A DNA stretch of 64,000 nucleotides from JABMQB01 sp964408795 (GTDB taxonomy: Bacteria > Bacteroidota > Bacteroidia > Bacteroidales > Prolixibacteraceae): positions 3,906-67,905 of the forward strand of contig CAYPAW010000102.1 in assembly GCA_964408795.1 (NCBI GenBank), given 5' to 3'. Shown one piece after another: positions 19,370-28,740 of the stretch (the first letter of the stretch is position 1; each line of letters starts with the position of its first letter). The notes beneath the pieces are model-generated. The model saw nothing but the letters and a program-made list of their open reading frames with translations, did not search any database and was not told the DNA's origin. A program made the translations under genes and the position numbers.

Positions 19370-19597
19370 TTAACCCGGCTCTTTTTTTTTGTTGAATGAA
19401 GACGTTTTCCTTCTGCAAGAGAGTATTTCTCTCATTACGGCCCAGGCAATATTTTTCTACATAACTCTGGCCTTAAGAGCGTGATTATTTAAAAATTCTT
19501 CATAATTATAAATTGTAGTCTAATTTTCTTTATCTTAATCTTCTGTTAAGAAAGCCACTTTTTTGTTGCATTTTTGAGAAGAAAAAGGGTATATAAG

Positions 19598-19621
19598 CGT
19601 TAATCTGTTATTTTATTAACG
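19598..19621 (+). promoter_or_regulatory. Inverted repeat upstream of aconitase
   Basis: CGTTAAT at 19598-19604 and ATTAACG at 19615-19621 form a perfect 7-bp inverted repeat with a 10-base spacer, 45 bases before the aconitase ATG. It could be an operator or a hairpin in the leader; no regulator is known. Confidence 0.35.
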
Positions 19622-19665
19622 GAAAGGAATGCAAGGGAAGTAGAAAACGAATAATTACAAAAAGT

Positions 19666-21927
19666 ATGTTTGATCCGGAATTGATAAAGAAGGTTTATGC
19701 TGGATTATCCGGTACGATGGAGAAAACCCGGAAGATTCTTGGCCGGCCGTTGACGTATGCAGAGAAAGTTTTGTATTTGCATCTATCCGGTAGTAGCGAC
19801 ACAGCGGCTTTTCAACGGGGAGTTGATTATGTACATTTTGCTCCTGACCGGATTGCCATGCAGGATGCTACGGCCCAGATGGCCTTGCTTCAGTTCATGA
19901 ATGCCGGGAAAGACAAGTCGGCTGTTCCGGCCACGGTTCATTGTGACCACCTTATTCAGGCCCACACAAACGGGATGGAAGATCTACGGGTTTCCCTGGA
20001 TCAGAACCGGGAAGTCTTTGAATTTCTGGAGTCTGCATCCAATAAATATGGAATAGGTTTTTGGAAACCCGGAGCCGGCATCATTCATCAGGTTGTTCTT
20101 GAGAATTATGCATTTCCCGGAGGCATGATGATCGGTACCGATTCGCATACGCCCAATGCCGGAGGCCTTGGCATGCTGGCTGTAGGTGTGGGAGGCGCCG
20201 ATGCCGTGGATGTCATGGCCGGCATGCCCTGGGAACTGAAAATGCCCCGGATCATTGGAGTGCATCTTACCGGTAAGCTCAGCGGCTGGGCTGCACCCAA
20301 AGATATCATTCTGAAAGTAGCTGGTATTTTGACCGTCAAGGGAGGAACCGGCTATATTCTTGAATATTTCGGGGAAGGTGCCCAATCCCTTTCTGCAACC
20401 GGCAAAGGAACCATTTGCAACATGGGAGCAGAGGTGGGAGCTACATCCAGCCTGTTTGCTTACGACGAAAGCATGGAACGGTATCTGAAAGCCACCGGAC
20501 GGGATGAGGTTTCCCGCCAGGCTTATGCATTGAAGGAACACCTGAAAGCCGATGATGAGGTCTATGAAAATCCGGAGCTCTATTACGACCAGGTCATTAC
20601 CATCCATCTTTCGGACCTGGAACCCCACATTAACGGACCTTTTACGCCCGACAGGGCTACTCCGGTATCCAAGATGGCCCAGACTGCCAGGCAGAACAAC
20701 TGGCCCCTGGATATATCGGTTGGACTCATCGGTAGTTGTACCAATTCTTCGTATGAAGATATCTCCCGGGCTGCTTCCATAGCAGAAGAAGCCGTTCAAA
20801 AAGGGCTGACTGCGAAATCGGAATTTACCATAACCCCCGGATCGGAACAGGTGCGGTTCACTATTGAACGCGACGGATTGATTGATATTTTCAAAAAATT
20901 GGGAGGCAAGGTATTTGCCAATGCCTGTGGTCCGTGCATCGGTCAATGGGCACGTGAAGGAGCTGATAAGCAAGAGAAAAACACCATTGTTCACTCGTTT
21001 AACCGCAACTTCTCAAAACGGGCCGACGGGAATCCGAATACACACGCTTTTGTAGCCTCCCCTGAGATGGTAACCGCATTGGCTATTGCTGGAAGAATTG
21101 ATTTTAATCCCAGGACCGATACCCTCACCAACAACAAAGGAGAACCCGTAAAACTTACCCCTCCTTCGGGCTTTGAACTGCCTCCCCGGGGATTCGATGT
21201 AAAAGATCCGGGATACCAGGCTCCGGCTGAAGATGGGACTGCTGTGGAAGTATCTGTTGATCCGGACTCGGAAAGATTGCAACTTTTGAAGCCCTTCCAG
21301 CCCTGGGATGGGAAAAATATCCTGAATGCCAAGTTGCTCATTAAAACACTGGGGAAATGTACCACCGACCACATATCGATGGCCGGCCCCTGGTTGCGTT
21401 TCCGGGGACACCTGGATCATATTTCTGATAACATGCTCATCGGAGCGGTAAATGCTTTCAGCAGTGAAACAAACCGGGTAAAAAATCAACTGACAGGAGA
21501 ATACGGAAAGGTACCCGATATTCAACGCTACTACAGGGAAAATGGCATTCCTACGGTAGTCGTGGGAGACCATAATTATGGAGAGGGATCCTCCAGGGAG
21601 CATGCAGCGATGGAACCACGACATTTAGGCGTGAAAGCAATCATTGTGAAATCATTCGCCCGGATTCATGAAACCAATCTGAAAAAACAGGGTATGCTGG
21701 CTCTTACCTTTGCAGATGAAAATGATTACGACCGGATCAGGGAAGACGACACCTTTAACTTTATCGATCTGGTAGATTTTTCTCCCGGAAAGAAACTGAC
21801 CATTCAGGTTGTTCATTCCGGCGGAATCCATGATTTTATTCAGGTGGAGCATACCTATAATGAACAACAGATCGAATGGTTCAAGGCCGGATCTGCACTA
21901 AATTTAATACGGAAACAAAATAAATGA
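19666..21927 (+). CDS. acnA: Aconitate hydratase (mitochondrial type)
   Basis: 753 residues, the length and motif order of mitochondrial-type aconitases. The 4Fe-4S cluster cysteines are C358 (LIGSCTNSS), C421 and C424 (NACGPCIGQW). Other family blocks are GTDSHTPNAGG, 'TDHISMAGPWL' and the GEGSSREHAA swivel-domain motif. It interconverts citrate and isocitrate in the cytoplasm. The isocitrate dehydrogenase gene begins 7 bases after the stop, and citrate synthase follows, so the three enzymes of the oxidative branch to 2-oxoglutarate are together. The symbol follows the family; the protein is closer to the eukaryotic ACO2 type than to E. coli AcnA. Confidence 0.96.
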   Translation: MFDPELIKKVYAGLSGTMEKTRKILGRPLTYAEKVLYLHLSGSSDTAAFQRGVDYVHFAPDRIAMQDATAQMALLQFMNAGKDKSAVPATVHCDHLIQAHTNGMEDLRVSLDQNREVFEFLESASNKYGIGFWKPGAGIIHQVVLENYAFPGGMMIGTDSHTPNAGGLGMLAVGVGGADAVDVMAGMPWELKMPRIIGVHLTGKLSGWAAPKDIILKVAGILTVKGGTGYILEYFGEGAQSLSATGKGTICNMGAEVGATSSLFAYDESMERYLKATGRDEVSRQAYALKEHLKADDEVYENPELYYDQVITIHLSDLEPHINGPFTPDRATPVSKMAQTARQNNWPLDISVGLIGSCTNSSYEDISRAASIAEEAVQKGLTAKSEFTITPGSEQVRFTIERDGLIDIFKKLGGKVFANACGPCIGQWAREGADKQEKNTIVHSFNRNFSKRADGNPNTHAFVASPEMVTALAIAGRIDFNPRTDTLTNNKGEPVKLTPPSGFELPPRGFDVKDPGYQAPAEDGTAVEVSVDPDSERLQLLKPFQPWDGKNILNAKLLIKTLGKCTTDHISMAGPWLRFRGHLDHISDNMLIGAVNAFSSETNRVKNQLTGEYGKVPDIQRYYRENGIPTVVVGDHNYGEGSSREHAAMEPRHLGVKAIIVKSFARIHETNLKKQGMLALTFADENDYDRIREDDTFNFIDLVDFSPGKKLTIQVVHSGGIHDFIQVEHTYNEQQIEWFKAGSALNLIRKQNK

Positions 21928-21934
21928 TATCCAT

Positions 21935-23191
21935 ATGCAAAAAATTACCGTACAAAATCCGGTTGTTGAGCTTACCGGGGATGAGATGACGCGGGTCATC
22001 TGGCAATTCATCAAAGAGAAGCTTATTTTACCCTATCTGGACATCGATCTGAAATGCTATGATCTGGGCATTCAAAACCGGGATGCGACCCATGACCAGG
22101 TCACTATTGAAGCGGCGCATGCTATCATTCATTACGGAGTAGGCATTAAATGTGCTACCATCACTCCCGATGAAGCACGGGTTAAAGAATTTGGCCTAAA
22201 AAAAATGTGGCGGTCTCCCAACGGAACAATCCGCAATATCCTGGGAGGCACCGTTTTTCGGGAACCCATACTGATCCGCAATATTCCCCGTTTGGTTCCG
22301 GGATGGAAAAAATCGATATGCATTGGTCGGCATGCATTCGGCGATCAGTATATGGCCACCGATTTCCGGACCCGAGGAAAAGGAAAACTAACCATCACCT
22401 TTACTCCGGAAGATGGCAGCCAGCCTGTAACCTATACAGTACATGATTTCAAAGGAGACGGAGTGGCCATGGCCATGTACAATACCGATGAATCCATACG
22501 AGGCTTTGCACGGGCCTGTATGAATCAGGCGATCCTCAAAAAATGGCCCCTCTATATGTCGACAAAAAATACCATTCTGAAAAAATATGACGGACGTTTT
22601 AAGGATCTATTCCTGGAAATTTACAAAACCGAATTTAAAGAGAAATTTGAGGCTTTGGGAATTACGTATGAACACCGCCTAATTGATGATATGGTAGCGG
22701 CCGCCCTGAAATGGGAAGGAGGATTTGTTTGGGCCTGTAAAAATTATGACGGGGATGTTCAGAGTGATACCATCGCTCAGGGATTCGGATCCCTGGGATT
22801 GATGACCTCCACGCTGATTACACCCGACGGAAAAACCATGGAGGCGGAAGCAGCTCATGGAACCGTGACCCGGCATTACCGCCTCCACCAACAGGGAAAA
22901 TCAACATCTACCAACCCGATTGCCTCTATCTTTGCATGGACCAGAGGACTGGCATTCCGTGGTAAACTGGATGAAAACAATGATCTTATCGCTTTTGCGG
23001 ATGCACTGGAACAGGTTTGTGTGGAAACCGTTGAACAAAACAAAATGACCAAAGACCTGGCTCTGATCATTCATGGGAAAAACCTGCGTGAAAAACACTA
23101 CCTGTCTACCCAGGATTTTCTCAATGAATTGGAGGATAACCTGAAAATAAAATTAAACAAAAAGCTCGATTTAGATAATAAATTTTTATAG
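21935..23191 (+). CDS. icd: NADP-dependent isocitrate dehydrogenase (eukaryotic type)
   Basis: 418 residues matching the homodimeric eukaryotic-like isocitrate dehydrogenases. Substrate-binding segments are visible: KMWRSPNGTIRNILGGTVFR, 'IGRHAFGDQY' and the DDMVAAALKWEGGFVWACKNYDGDV block with metal-binding aspartates, plus EAAHGTVTRHYR near the cofactor. The histidine and arginine there are the usual NADP 2'-phosphate contacts in this type. It oxidatively decarboxylates isocitrate to 2-oxoglutarate. Seven-base spacing from aconitase indicates co-transcription and probably translational coupling. Confidence 0.96.
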   Translation: MQKITVQNPVVELTGDEMTRVIWQFIKEKLILPYLDIDLKCYDLGIQNRDATHDQVTIEAAHAIIHYGVGIKCATITPDEARVKEFGLKKMWRSPNGTIRNILGGTVFREPILIRNIPRLVPGWKKSICIGRHAFGDQYMATDFRTRGKGKLTITFTPEDGSQPVTYTVHDFKGDGVAMAMYNTDESIRGFARACMNQAILKKWPLYMSTKNTILKKYDGRFKDLFLEIYKTEFKEKFEALGITYEHRLIDDMVAAALKWEGGFVWACKNYDGDVQSDTIAQGFGSLGLMTSTLITPDGKTMEAEAAHGTVTRHYRLHQQGKSTSTNPIASIFAWTRGLAFRGKLDENNDLIAFADALEQVCVETVEQNKMTKDLALIIHGKNLREKHYLSTQDFLNELEDNLKIKLNKKLDLDNKFL

Positions 23192-23284
23192 TTCTGGTTT
23201 TATAATATAAAATCTGTAACTTAAATCGACATTAAATTTATAGACAATTAATTCCAAACTGGATACCGGAGACGAAATTTTCGG

Positions 23285-23292
23285 TATTTTTG
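23285..23292 (+). promoter_or_regulatory. -7 promoter box for citrate synthase
   Basis: TATTTTTG is an exact TAnnTTTG match, 28 bases before the ATG at 23321, within the 129-base gap after icd. It suggests citrate synthase has its own promoter besides read-through. No -33 TTTG at the right distance. Confidence 0.4.
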
Positions 23293-23320
23293 TCGATACG
23301 CACAATAAACGCTTTTGATT

Positions 23321-24673
23321 ATGGAATATATAAAGTATAGATTTTTTAAAAAAGCCAGCAAATGTTCCAAGGAATATCAGCGACTCAAAAGAGAACATTC
23401 CAACGATGTAATTGCTGAGATTACTTTGGGACAGGTGCTTACCGGAATGAAAGGTATTCCATTGCTTGTTACCGATACCTCCAAGTTGGATCCTCATGAG
23501 GGCATTCGTTTTAAAGGGTTTACCATTCCTGAGTTGCAGGAAAAATTGCCCAGGATTGTTCCGGATGGAGAGCCTCTCCCGGAAGGATTGTTTTATTTGA
23601 TGCTGATTGGTGATATTCCTTCCAGGGAGGATGTCAGTAACTTATCAAAGGACTGGGCTACTCGGGCCCATGTGCCCCAACATGTTTTTGATGTCATTGA
23701 TGCGATGCCAAAGAATTCGAAACCGATGACCCAATTTAGCGCAGCTATTCTTTCCATGGCTACCGAATCCGTATTTCAGAAAGCGTACCGTGCGGGTGTC
23801 AGTAAGCAGTTTTTCTGGGATTCAACCTATGAAGATGTAATGAACCTTATTGCCCGGCTTCCGCATTTAGCTGCTTATATTTACCGGAGGAACTTCCACA
23901 ACGATGAACACATAGAGCCCAATCCGAAACTCGACTGGTCAGGGAACCTGGCCCATATGATGGGTTTTGATTCCGAAGATATCCGAAGGTTATTCCGTCT
24001 GTATATGGTGATCCATGCCGATCACGAAGGAGGCAATGTATCTGCGCATACTGCTCATCTGGTGGGCTCAGCGCTCAGCAATCCCTACTATGCCTATGCA
24101 GCGGCAATGACCGGTCTTGCAGGGCCTCTTCATGGATTGGCTAACCAGGATGTGATCCACTGGATCTTCGAAATGATCGAAACATTGGATACCGAAACTC
24201 CAACCGATAAACAGGTGGAAGAATATTGCAAGTATATCCTCGATGAAGGACGCATTATTCCGGGCTATGGACATGCTGTTTTGTTGAAAACAGACCCCCG
24301 GTTTACCGCCCAACAGGAATTTGCCGAAAAATACATTAAGGAAGATCCAATCGTAAATATTGTCAATCAGCTATACCGGGTGGTTCCGCCTGTTTTATCC
24401 GAAGTGGGAAAGATCAAAAATCCCTGGCCCAACGTAGATGCTTACAGCGGATCCCTATTATACCATTACGGAATCAAGGAATACTCCTTTTACACGGTTC
24501 TTTTTGGCGTTTCAAGGGCTCTGGGTGTCCTGGCTTCCTTAACCAACGACAGAATTTACGGAATGCCTATTGAAAGACCTACTTCACATCCATTGGAATG
24601 GTTTAAACAACAGGTTGACCCGAATATTGAAATTCCCCAGGATTTTGATCTCAGGAAATCCGGACCCTTTTAA
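23321..24673 (+). CDS. gltA: Citrate synthase (eukaryotic-like)
   Basis: 450 residues from ATG 23321; a TTG two codons earlier is less likely. Family motifs: the catalytic histidines in GPLHGLANQ and PGYGHAVLLKTDPR and the aspartate in DAYSGSLLYHYG. The sequence ADHEGGNVSAHTAHLVGSAL is the strongly conserved citrate synthase block. Length and motif spacing match the mitochondrial/Bacteroidota citrate synthases rather than the NADH-regulated hexameric form. It condenses oxaloacetate and acetyl-CoA. Downstream of aconitase and isocitrate dehydrogenase, it completes the citrate-to-2-oxoglutarate branch. The N-terminal ~35 residues (IKYRFFKKASKCSKEY) are a basic helical extension typical of the group. 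Confidence 0.95.
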   Translation: MEYIKYRFFKKASKCSKEYQRLKREHSNDVIAEITLGQVLTGMKGIPLLVTDTSKLDPHEGIRFKGFTIPELQEKLPRIVPDGEPLPEGLFYLMLIGDIPSREDVSNLSKDWATRAHVPQHVFDVIDAMPKNSKPMTQFSAAILSMATESVFQKAYRAGVSKQFFWDSTYEDVMNLIARLPHLAAYIYRRNFHNDEHIEPNPKLDWSGNLAHMMGFDSEDIRRLFRLYMVIHADHEGGNVSAHTAHLVGSALSNPYYAYAAAMTGLAGPLHGLANQDVIHWIFEMIETLDTETPTDKQVEEYCKYILDEGRIIPGYGHAVLLKTDPRFTAQQEFAEKYIKEDPIVNIVNQLYRVVPPVLSEVGKIKNPWPNVDAYSGSLLYHYGIKEYSFYTVLFGVSRALGVLASLTNDRIYGMPIERPTSHPLEWFKQQVDPNIEIPQDFDLRKSGPF

Positions 24674-24878
24674 TTCCCCTTTGTCCTGACAATTCAGGGC
24701 TTCGGTGGAAGAGAAGGGAGGGATTCAATTTTCGATCCTCGGATTGGAACCCATTGTGCTCTCCTAGCAAACTCCATGCTATGCCCCGGGGTAGATTCTT
24801 TGCCTTAATTCACCGATCTGGAGTATGATTGGGATGCCACGGGAAGAGTCCAATTTAAGGCGTTTCTTATTCTGTTTG

Positions 24879-26069
24879 TTAAAGTTTCAGGCGAATTTTG
24901 ATCTTCGACAAAAGGATTGCAAAGAGGACCATTAAAAAGGCCCAAACCAGTGAACCAGCCACTGCCAGCCATTGCGATGCATCCTGTTTGTAAAAAAATA
25001 CCGGAAGGCCAAGTCCCCAAAGGGTATAATATAGTATATCCGGGGCCAGGTAGGTGGTCAGGGAATTTTGTCCTGCCCATTGGAATAGGAAGGCCCACCG
25101 TACTTTTTTGAGCACGTCGGTAACCAGAAAGATCAGGGTAAACAGAAGCAGGCTGATACCATTGCAAACCATGGCCCAACTGGGAGTGGCCTTTATTTTA
25201 GAGATGATAAACCAGTGGCGAAGGATAAACCCAGAAAGCAGGGCTGCCAATCCCAGAAGAACCAGGATGAACATCCTTTCTGGGAATTTTTTGTTTTCGT
25301 ACTTCTGAAATACGAGGCTGATTACCAGACCAGCCAGAACAATGGAAGGGGTATTTCCGCTGATGAGAACCCCCAGAACCGGTTTTAAGGGATCCAGGAA
25401 ACGGGTAAGTCCTATTTCGGAAAGCACATTCAGTCCGGTAAAAACGAACCAGACAGCTACGATACCCCAAATCCGGTTTCCGATAAACAGGTACGATAAG
25501 GCGGCAGCCAGGTAGCCCCAGCCTATTAAACCCAGAATGCCCCACCAGCCGGTATGCAACCAGGAAGGATCTTCTGCCGGTCCGGCTCTGAAAAGAGCAA
25601 CCAGGATAACCAATCCGGCCACTCCTGCAATCCGTAAACCCAAAAACCACTTCTGCAAGGAAGAGTGCTGAGGATAATGATTCCAAACCAGGAATACACA
25701 AATGTACATCAGAACAGCCCACAGGTGTTTATGCATTCCGGAGGTCTCCGGATTCAGCCTGCCGGCATTCAGCATTAATATACCAATAATGAGCAGGCTT
25801 AGAGTGCGCACAAGAATGTGCAGCAATACCCGGTTTTTTGAATGCCCCCGTTTCAGACGGCTTGAAACAGCAAACGGGACCGACATGCCAACCATGAAAA
25901 GAAACCCGGGAAAGACCCAGTCTGCAAGACCCATCCCATCAAAATCAGCCTTTGTGTGTACCATCCAGGAGGGCACGTCACGAACATATAAATCATTTAC
26001 AAAAAGCATCAGAAAAAGGGTGAATCCCCGCATGATGTCAATCGATACCATTCGCTTTTTTTCAGTCAT
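24879..26069 (-). CDS. DUF5009/heparan-alpha-glucosaminide N-acetyltransferase-like membrane protein
   Basis: 396 residues with about ten hydrophobic segments. The N-terminal signature RMVSIDIMRGFTLFLMLFVN followed by FPGFLFMVGMSVPFA is that of the DUF1624/DUF5009/YeiB-like acyltransferase superfamily related to HGSNAT. Such proteins move acetyl groups from cytoplasmic acetyl-CoA across the inner membrane to sugars. In Bacteroidota they are common next to glycan genes; here it lies beside a GH53 galactanase on the opposite strand. The catalytic histidine expected in HGSNAT-like enzymes is not assigned with certainty. Function in this organism is inferred from family only. Confidence 0.82.
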   Translation of the reverse strand: MTEKKRMVSIDIMRGFTLFLMLFVNDLYVRDVPSWMVHTKADFDGMGLADWVFPGFLFMVGMSVPFAVSSRLKRGHSKNRVLLHILVRTLSLLIIGILMLNAGRLNPETSGMHKHLWAVLMYICVFLVWNHYPQHSSLQKWFLGLRIAGVAGLVILVALFRAGPAEDPSWLHTGWWGILGLIGWGYLAAALSYLFIGNRIWGIVAVWFVFTGLNVLSEIGLTRFLDPLKPVLGVLISGNTPSIVLAGLVISLVFQKYENKKFPERMFILVLLGLAALLSGFILRHWFIISKIKATPSWAMVCNGISLLLFTLIFLVTDVLKKVRWAFLFQWAGQNSLTTYLAPDILYYTLWGLGLPVFFYKQDASQWLAVAGSLVWAFLMVLFAILLSKIKIRLKL

Positions 26070-26154
26070 AGGCTGGTGTGTTTCCTATTTTTACTCTATC
26101 TTTCCGATGCCTTAAACAGGCTTTAGGTTCCCTAAAAATAAAAAAAATCAACCA

Positions 26155-27273
26155 ATGAGATCAATTTGCATGAAAATAGGGCTGACTGTGATGGTAATGG
26201 TTATTGTATTATCTGGATGCAAAGAGAAGGAGGAAGAAGGAAATGGCAATCCGGAAGATCAACAAACAGAACTTATGATTGGAGGTGATTTCTCCATTAT
26301 GAAGAAAATGGAGGATTTGGGAGGAACCTATACGATCGATGGGATTGTAAAAGAGGGATTTCAGATTTTCAAGGACAACGGTTTTACGTGGGCAAGGTTA
26401 CGGATTTTTCATACACCAAACAAGGAAGGTCCGGTATGCAATGACCTGGCCTACACCATAGCGCTGGCCCAAAAGGCGAAACAATATGGATTTAAGATTT
26501 TTCTGAATTTTCATTATTCCGATACCTGGGCGGATCCCGGCAAACAATATAAACCGGCAGCCTGGGAGGGGCTCTCCTTTGCAGTACTCCTTGACAGTGT
26601 TTCTATGTATACCCAAAAGGTAATGAACGCCATGGACGCGGCCGGGGTCCTGCCCGACCTGGTACAGGTTGGCAACGAAATCAACAACGGCATGATATGG
26701 CCTGACGGAAGATTATGGGACGGGAACACTCCTCGCTGGGATCCGTTATGTGACCTTCTGAAAGCCGCTATTCAGGGAGTAAAAAAAGCAAATAACGGAG
26801 CAAATATCCCCGTGATGATCCATGCTGCTACCGGCGGGGATGTTGTGGAATCCAATAATTTTTATTCCCATATGATTCAACGGGGTGTGGAGTTCGAACA
26901 GATAGGTCTGAGTTATTACCCCTGGTGGCATGGGACTTTGGATGATTTGAGAAACAACCTCTCCTTTATGTCCACCCACTATACCCAGGATCTGGTGATC
27001 GTAGAAACTGCTTACTATTCCAATGGCTGGTACCCGGAACCGGGTGAATGGGGGCTCGATTACCGTCCCTATCCTTCCACCCCCCAGGGACAGCATGATT
27101 TTATGGTTGAATTGGCAGAAATCCTCCGGGAGTATCCTAAGGTGAAAGCGGTATACTACTGGAAACCCGACGGATTGGAAATTCCTGGTTCCGGGGTTCA
27201 CTACCTGGGACGCAGTTTATTCAGCCCCGAAGGCAATGCTCTTCAGGGAATTGGTGCCTGGAAAACGAATTGA
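26155..27273 (+). CDS. GH53 arabinogalactan endo-beta-1,4-galactanase, lipoprotein
   Basis: 372 residues. A lipoprotein signal peptide ends at C22 (IVLSGC), followed by an acidic spacer, placing the enzyme on an outer or inner membrane leaflet. The GH53 barrel is clear: MIGGDFSIMKKMEDLGG, 'NFHYSDTWADPGKQ', acid/base E175 in VQVGNEINNGM, and nucleophile E284 in VIVETAYYS. It cleaves beta-1,4-galactan side chains of pectin. A second ATG six codons in (26170) is an equally good start. The GH2 enzyme elsewhere in the window could finish the resulting oligosaccharides. Confidence 0.95.
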   Translation: MRSICMKIGLTVMVMVIVLSGCKEKEEEGNGNPEDQQTELMIGGDFSIMKKMEDLGGTYTIDGIVKEGFQIFKDNGFTWARLRIFHTPNKEGPVCNDLAYTIALAQKAKQYGFKIFLNFHYSDTWADPGKQYKPAAWEGLSFAVLLDSVSMYTQKVMNAMDAAGVLPDLVQVGNEINNGMIWPDGRLWDGNTPRWDPLCDLLKAAIQGVKKANNGANIPVMIHAATGGDVVESNNFYSHMIQRGVEFEQIGLSYYPWWHGTLDDLRNNLSFMSTHYTQDLVIVETAYYSNGWYPEPGEWGLDYRPYPSTPQGQHDFMVELAEILREYPKVKAVYYWKPDGLEIPGSGVHYLGRSLFSPEGNALQGIGAWKTN

Positions 27274-27284
27274 TCCGCCGGTTA

Positions 27285-27881
27285 TTACATGATCTTGATG
27301 CCCAGGGAAACCAGAAAAGTTTGATTTTTGGAATCCAGGTAATTGCTGGTGTAAATATTTCCTGAGCTTCGTTCAATCCGTGCATCCAGTGTAAACATCA
27401 GGAAATCTACACCCAATCCATATTGCCATCCGAACAGCCGGTCTTTAAAATATTCCGTGGAGAGTTCGCTGTTCTGGCTTTCAATGGAGGTGTCTGTCAG
27501 AAAACTGAAAACCGGACCTGTCAGGACCCGAAAATTCAGCGCTTTCTTGTTTATGACTTTAATGCCCAGGATTAACGGAACATCAACCATATGGTAATCA
27601 AAGGAACTGACGGCATCCAACGCACTGCCCCCGACAATTTCTTCAATGTCTCCCCCCTTGGATGAATAATAGGCTTCCGGCTGAAGATAAAACCAGTCTA
27701 AATTGAAGCGGGCAAAAGCCCCAACGTGAAATTTGTTGATGGTGGTTGCATTAAATTCCTCTTTGTTTACCGTAACTTTGGAATTATTTAATCCGGCTTT
27801 TAATCCCAGATCGAAAGAATACTGACCATACAGGGTGGTTAGTATGAATAGCAATCCTAAACTTAATGCGATTCGTTTCAT
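27285..27881 (-). CDS. Outer-membrane beta-barrel (PorT-like) protein
   Basis: 198 residues with a signal peptide (IALSLGLLFILTTLYGQ) and alternating beta strands ending in an aromatic-poor but typical terminal strand (FLVSLGIKIM). The pattern SFDLGLKAGLNNSKV ... 'WFYLQPEAYYSSKGG' is that of the OMP_b-brl_2/porin-family proteins common in Bacteroidota. These are small eight-stranded barrels of mostly unknown role. It is convergent with the GH53 gene, 11 bases apart, and has its own upstream region. Confidence 0.85.
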   Translation of the reverse strand: MKRIALSLGLLFILTTLYGQYSFDLGLKAGLNNSKVTVNKEEFNATTINKFHVGAFARFNLDWFYLQPEAYYSSKGGDIEEIVGGSALDAVSSFDYHMVDVPLILGIKVINKKALNFRVLTGPVFSFLTDTSIESQNSELSTEYFKDRLFGWQYGLGVDFLMFTLDARIERSSGNIYTSNYLDSKNQTFLVSLGIKIM

Positions 27882-28107
27882 CTCATTGCAATTATTTATT
27901 TATAAAGGATCTCGATGCCTGCCTGCTTCCAGACAGGGAATTTGCATGTCCCGAAGCTTCGGAATCAATCATCATTCTGAGGGATGATGGGTATCCTGCT
28001 CGTTTCATACTGTATCGTTTTTTAATGCATAACGGTTGATCCGGGTTGATTCGTATTCCTGCCGGGTCAATTTTTGTTGTACGGGAATTCGTTTGGCAGA
28101 ATCGTTA

Positions 28108-28230
28108 CTATTCTCCCCCTTTGGTTTTGTCTCTTTTTTCTTTTTTTAACCTGGATGGTTTGGGCCTTCTTACCCCAAACGATCCCATAAATAATTTCCC
28201 CCGCCTTGTTTTTCTGTCACCTTTGCCCAT
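28108..28230 (-). CDS. 30S ribosomal protein bTHX
   Basis: A 40-residue protein found by reading the minus strand by eye, too short for an ordinary length cut-off. It starts MGKGDRKTRRGKLFMGSFG and continues with VRRPKPSRLKK and a lysine-rich tail ending at GGE before TAG at 28108. The MGKGDxKTRRGK...GSxGxxRPRK pattern is diagnostic of the THX family, a tiny cationic protein at the top of the 30S head that stabilises the subunit. It stands alone, with an AT-rich upstream region and a possible -7 element TATATTTT. Confidence 0.92.
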   Translation of the reverse strand: MGKGDRKTRRGKLFMGSFGVRRPKPSRLKKEKRDKTKGGE

Positions 28231-28516
28231 TGTTCGAATATTTTAAATTTCATGATTTAGCGGACTAAAATATAAAAAATTCCTTTATCCGATACAATCC
28301 CTTCCCCAAGGATTCAGTTAATTTTCCTCCCCAACCCTTCTGAAGGGTCCCCTTTCTTTTTCCCAGCTTTTTCTTTTTATGCCTTTTCCTGATTTTATCA
28401 AAGAACAACAACCCCATATCGGATGCTCATCGTTAATCCTTTAACGTTTCAGGCGTTACTCCCCTATTTAGAATCGATAATTTGCATAGGATTAAAGTGT
28501 TCAATTAATAAGGTAT

Positions 28517-28546
28517 TCCCGATCCCAATGTCCATAGGGATCGGGA
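28517..28546. repeat. 10-bp inverted repeat
   Basis: TCCCGATCCC (28517-28526) and GGGATCGGGA (28537-28546) are perfect inverted arms around a 10-base loop. There is no T run, so it is unlikely to be a terminator. Similar GATCCC/GGGATC hairpins are common as intergenic repeats in Bacteroidota. Confidence 0.6.
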
Positions 28547-28707
28547 TAACTCGCATTGCGATAGCATCGGAATCAATCATCGCCTGGTGTGTAATATTGA
28601 CCTTTTTCGTTTCATAACATGACAGTTTATGAACGTTTTAAGGGGTACTATCTTTACGAAAATCGATTGTTACCTAATCTTTATCTGTTTGTAAAAATCG
28701 GAAAAAC

Positions 28708-28740
28708 TTTGTAGGTTTTAATAGTTTTCTGTTACATTTG
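28708..28740 (+). promoter_or_regulatory. Promoter of the TetR/efflux operon
   Basis: TTTG (28708-28711), 21 bases, then TACATTTG (28733-28740): both elements match the Bacteroidota consensus. The ATG follows 16 bases downstream, leaving a leader of about ten bases. Confidence 0.7.

Larger units (their letters stand above)
27958..28617. repeat. Pair of diverged ~55-bp direct repeats flanking the bTHX gene
   Basis: Copy 1 (27959-28010) and copy 2 (28567-28617) share an exact 15-base block TCGGAATCAATCATC and, 41-42 bases on, the block CGTTTCATA; the middle differs. Copy 1 is preceded by the palindrome CCGAAGCTTCGG, copy 2 by the inverted repeat at 28517-28546. They bracket bTHX. They may be remnants of a dispersed intergenic repeat. 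Confidence 0.5.

Noticed and set aside
19305..19418. Longer N-terminus for the PKD/T9SS remnant
   Set aside because: A consensus promoter lies inside it, and the signal peptide begins at 19304.
28265..28417. 50-codon lysine-rich frame on the minus strand just upstream of bTHX
   Set aside because: No family, no promoter or start context, and low-complexity composition; probably an artefact of the purine-rich strand.
28423..28617. 64-codon frame on the plus strand
   Set aside because: It runs through the inverted repeat and a direct-repeat copy; no family features.
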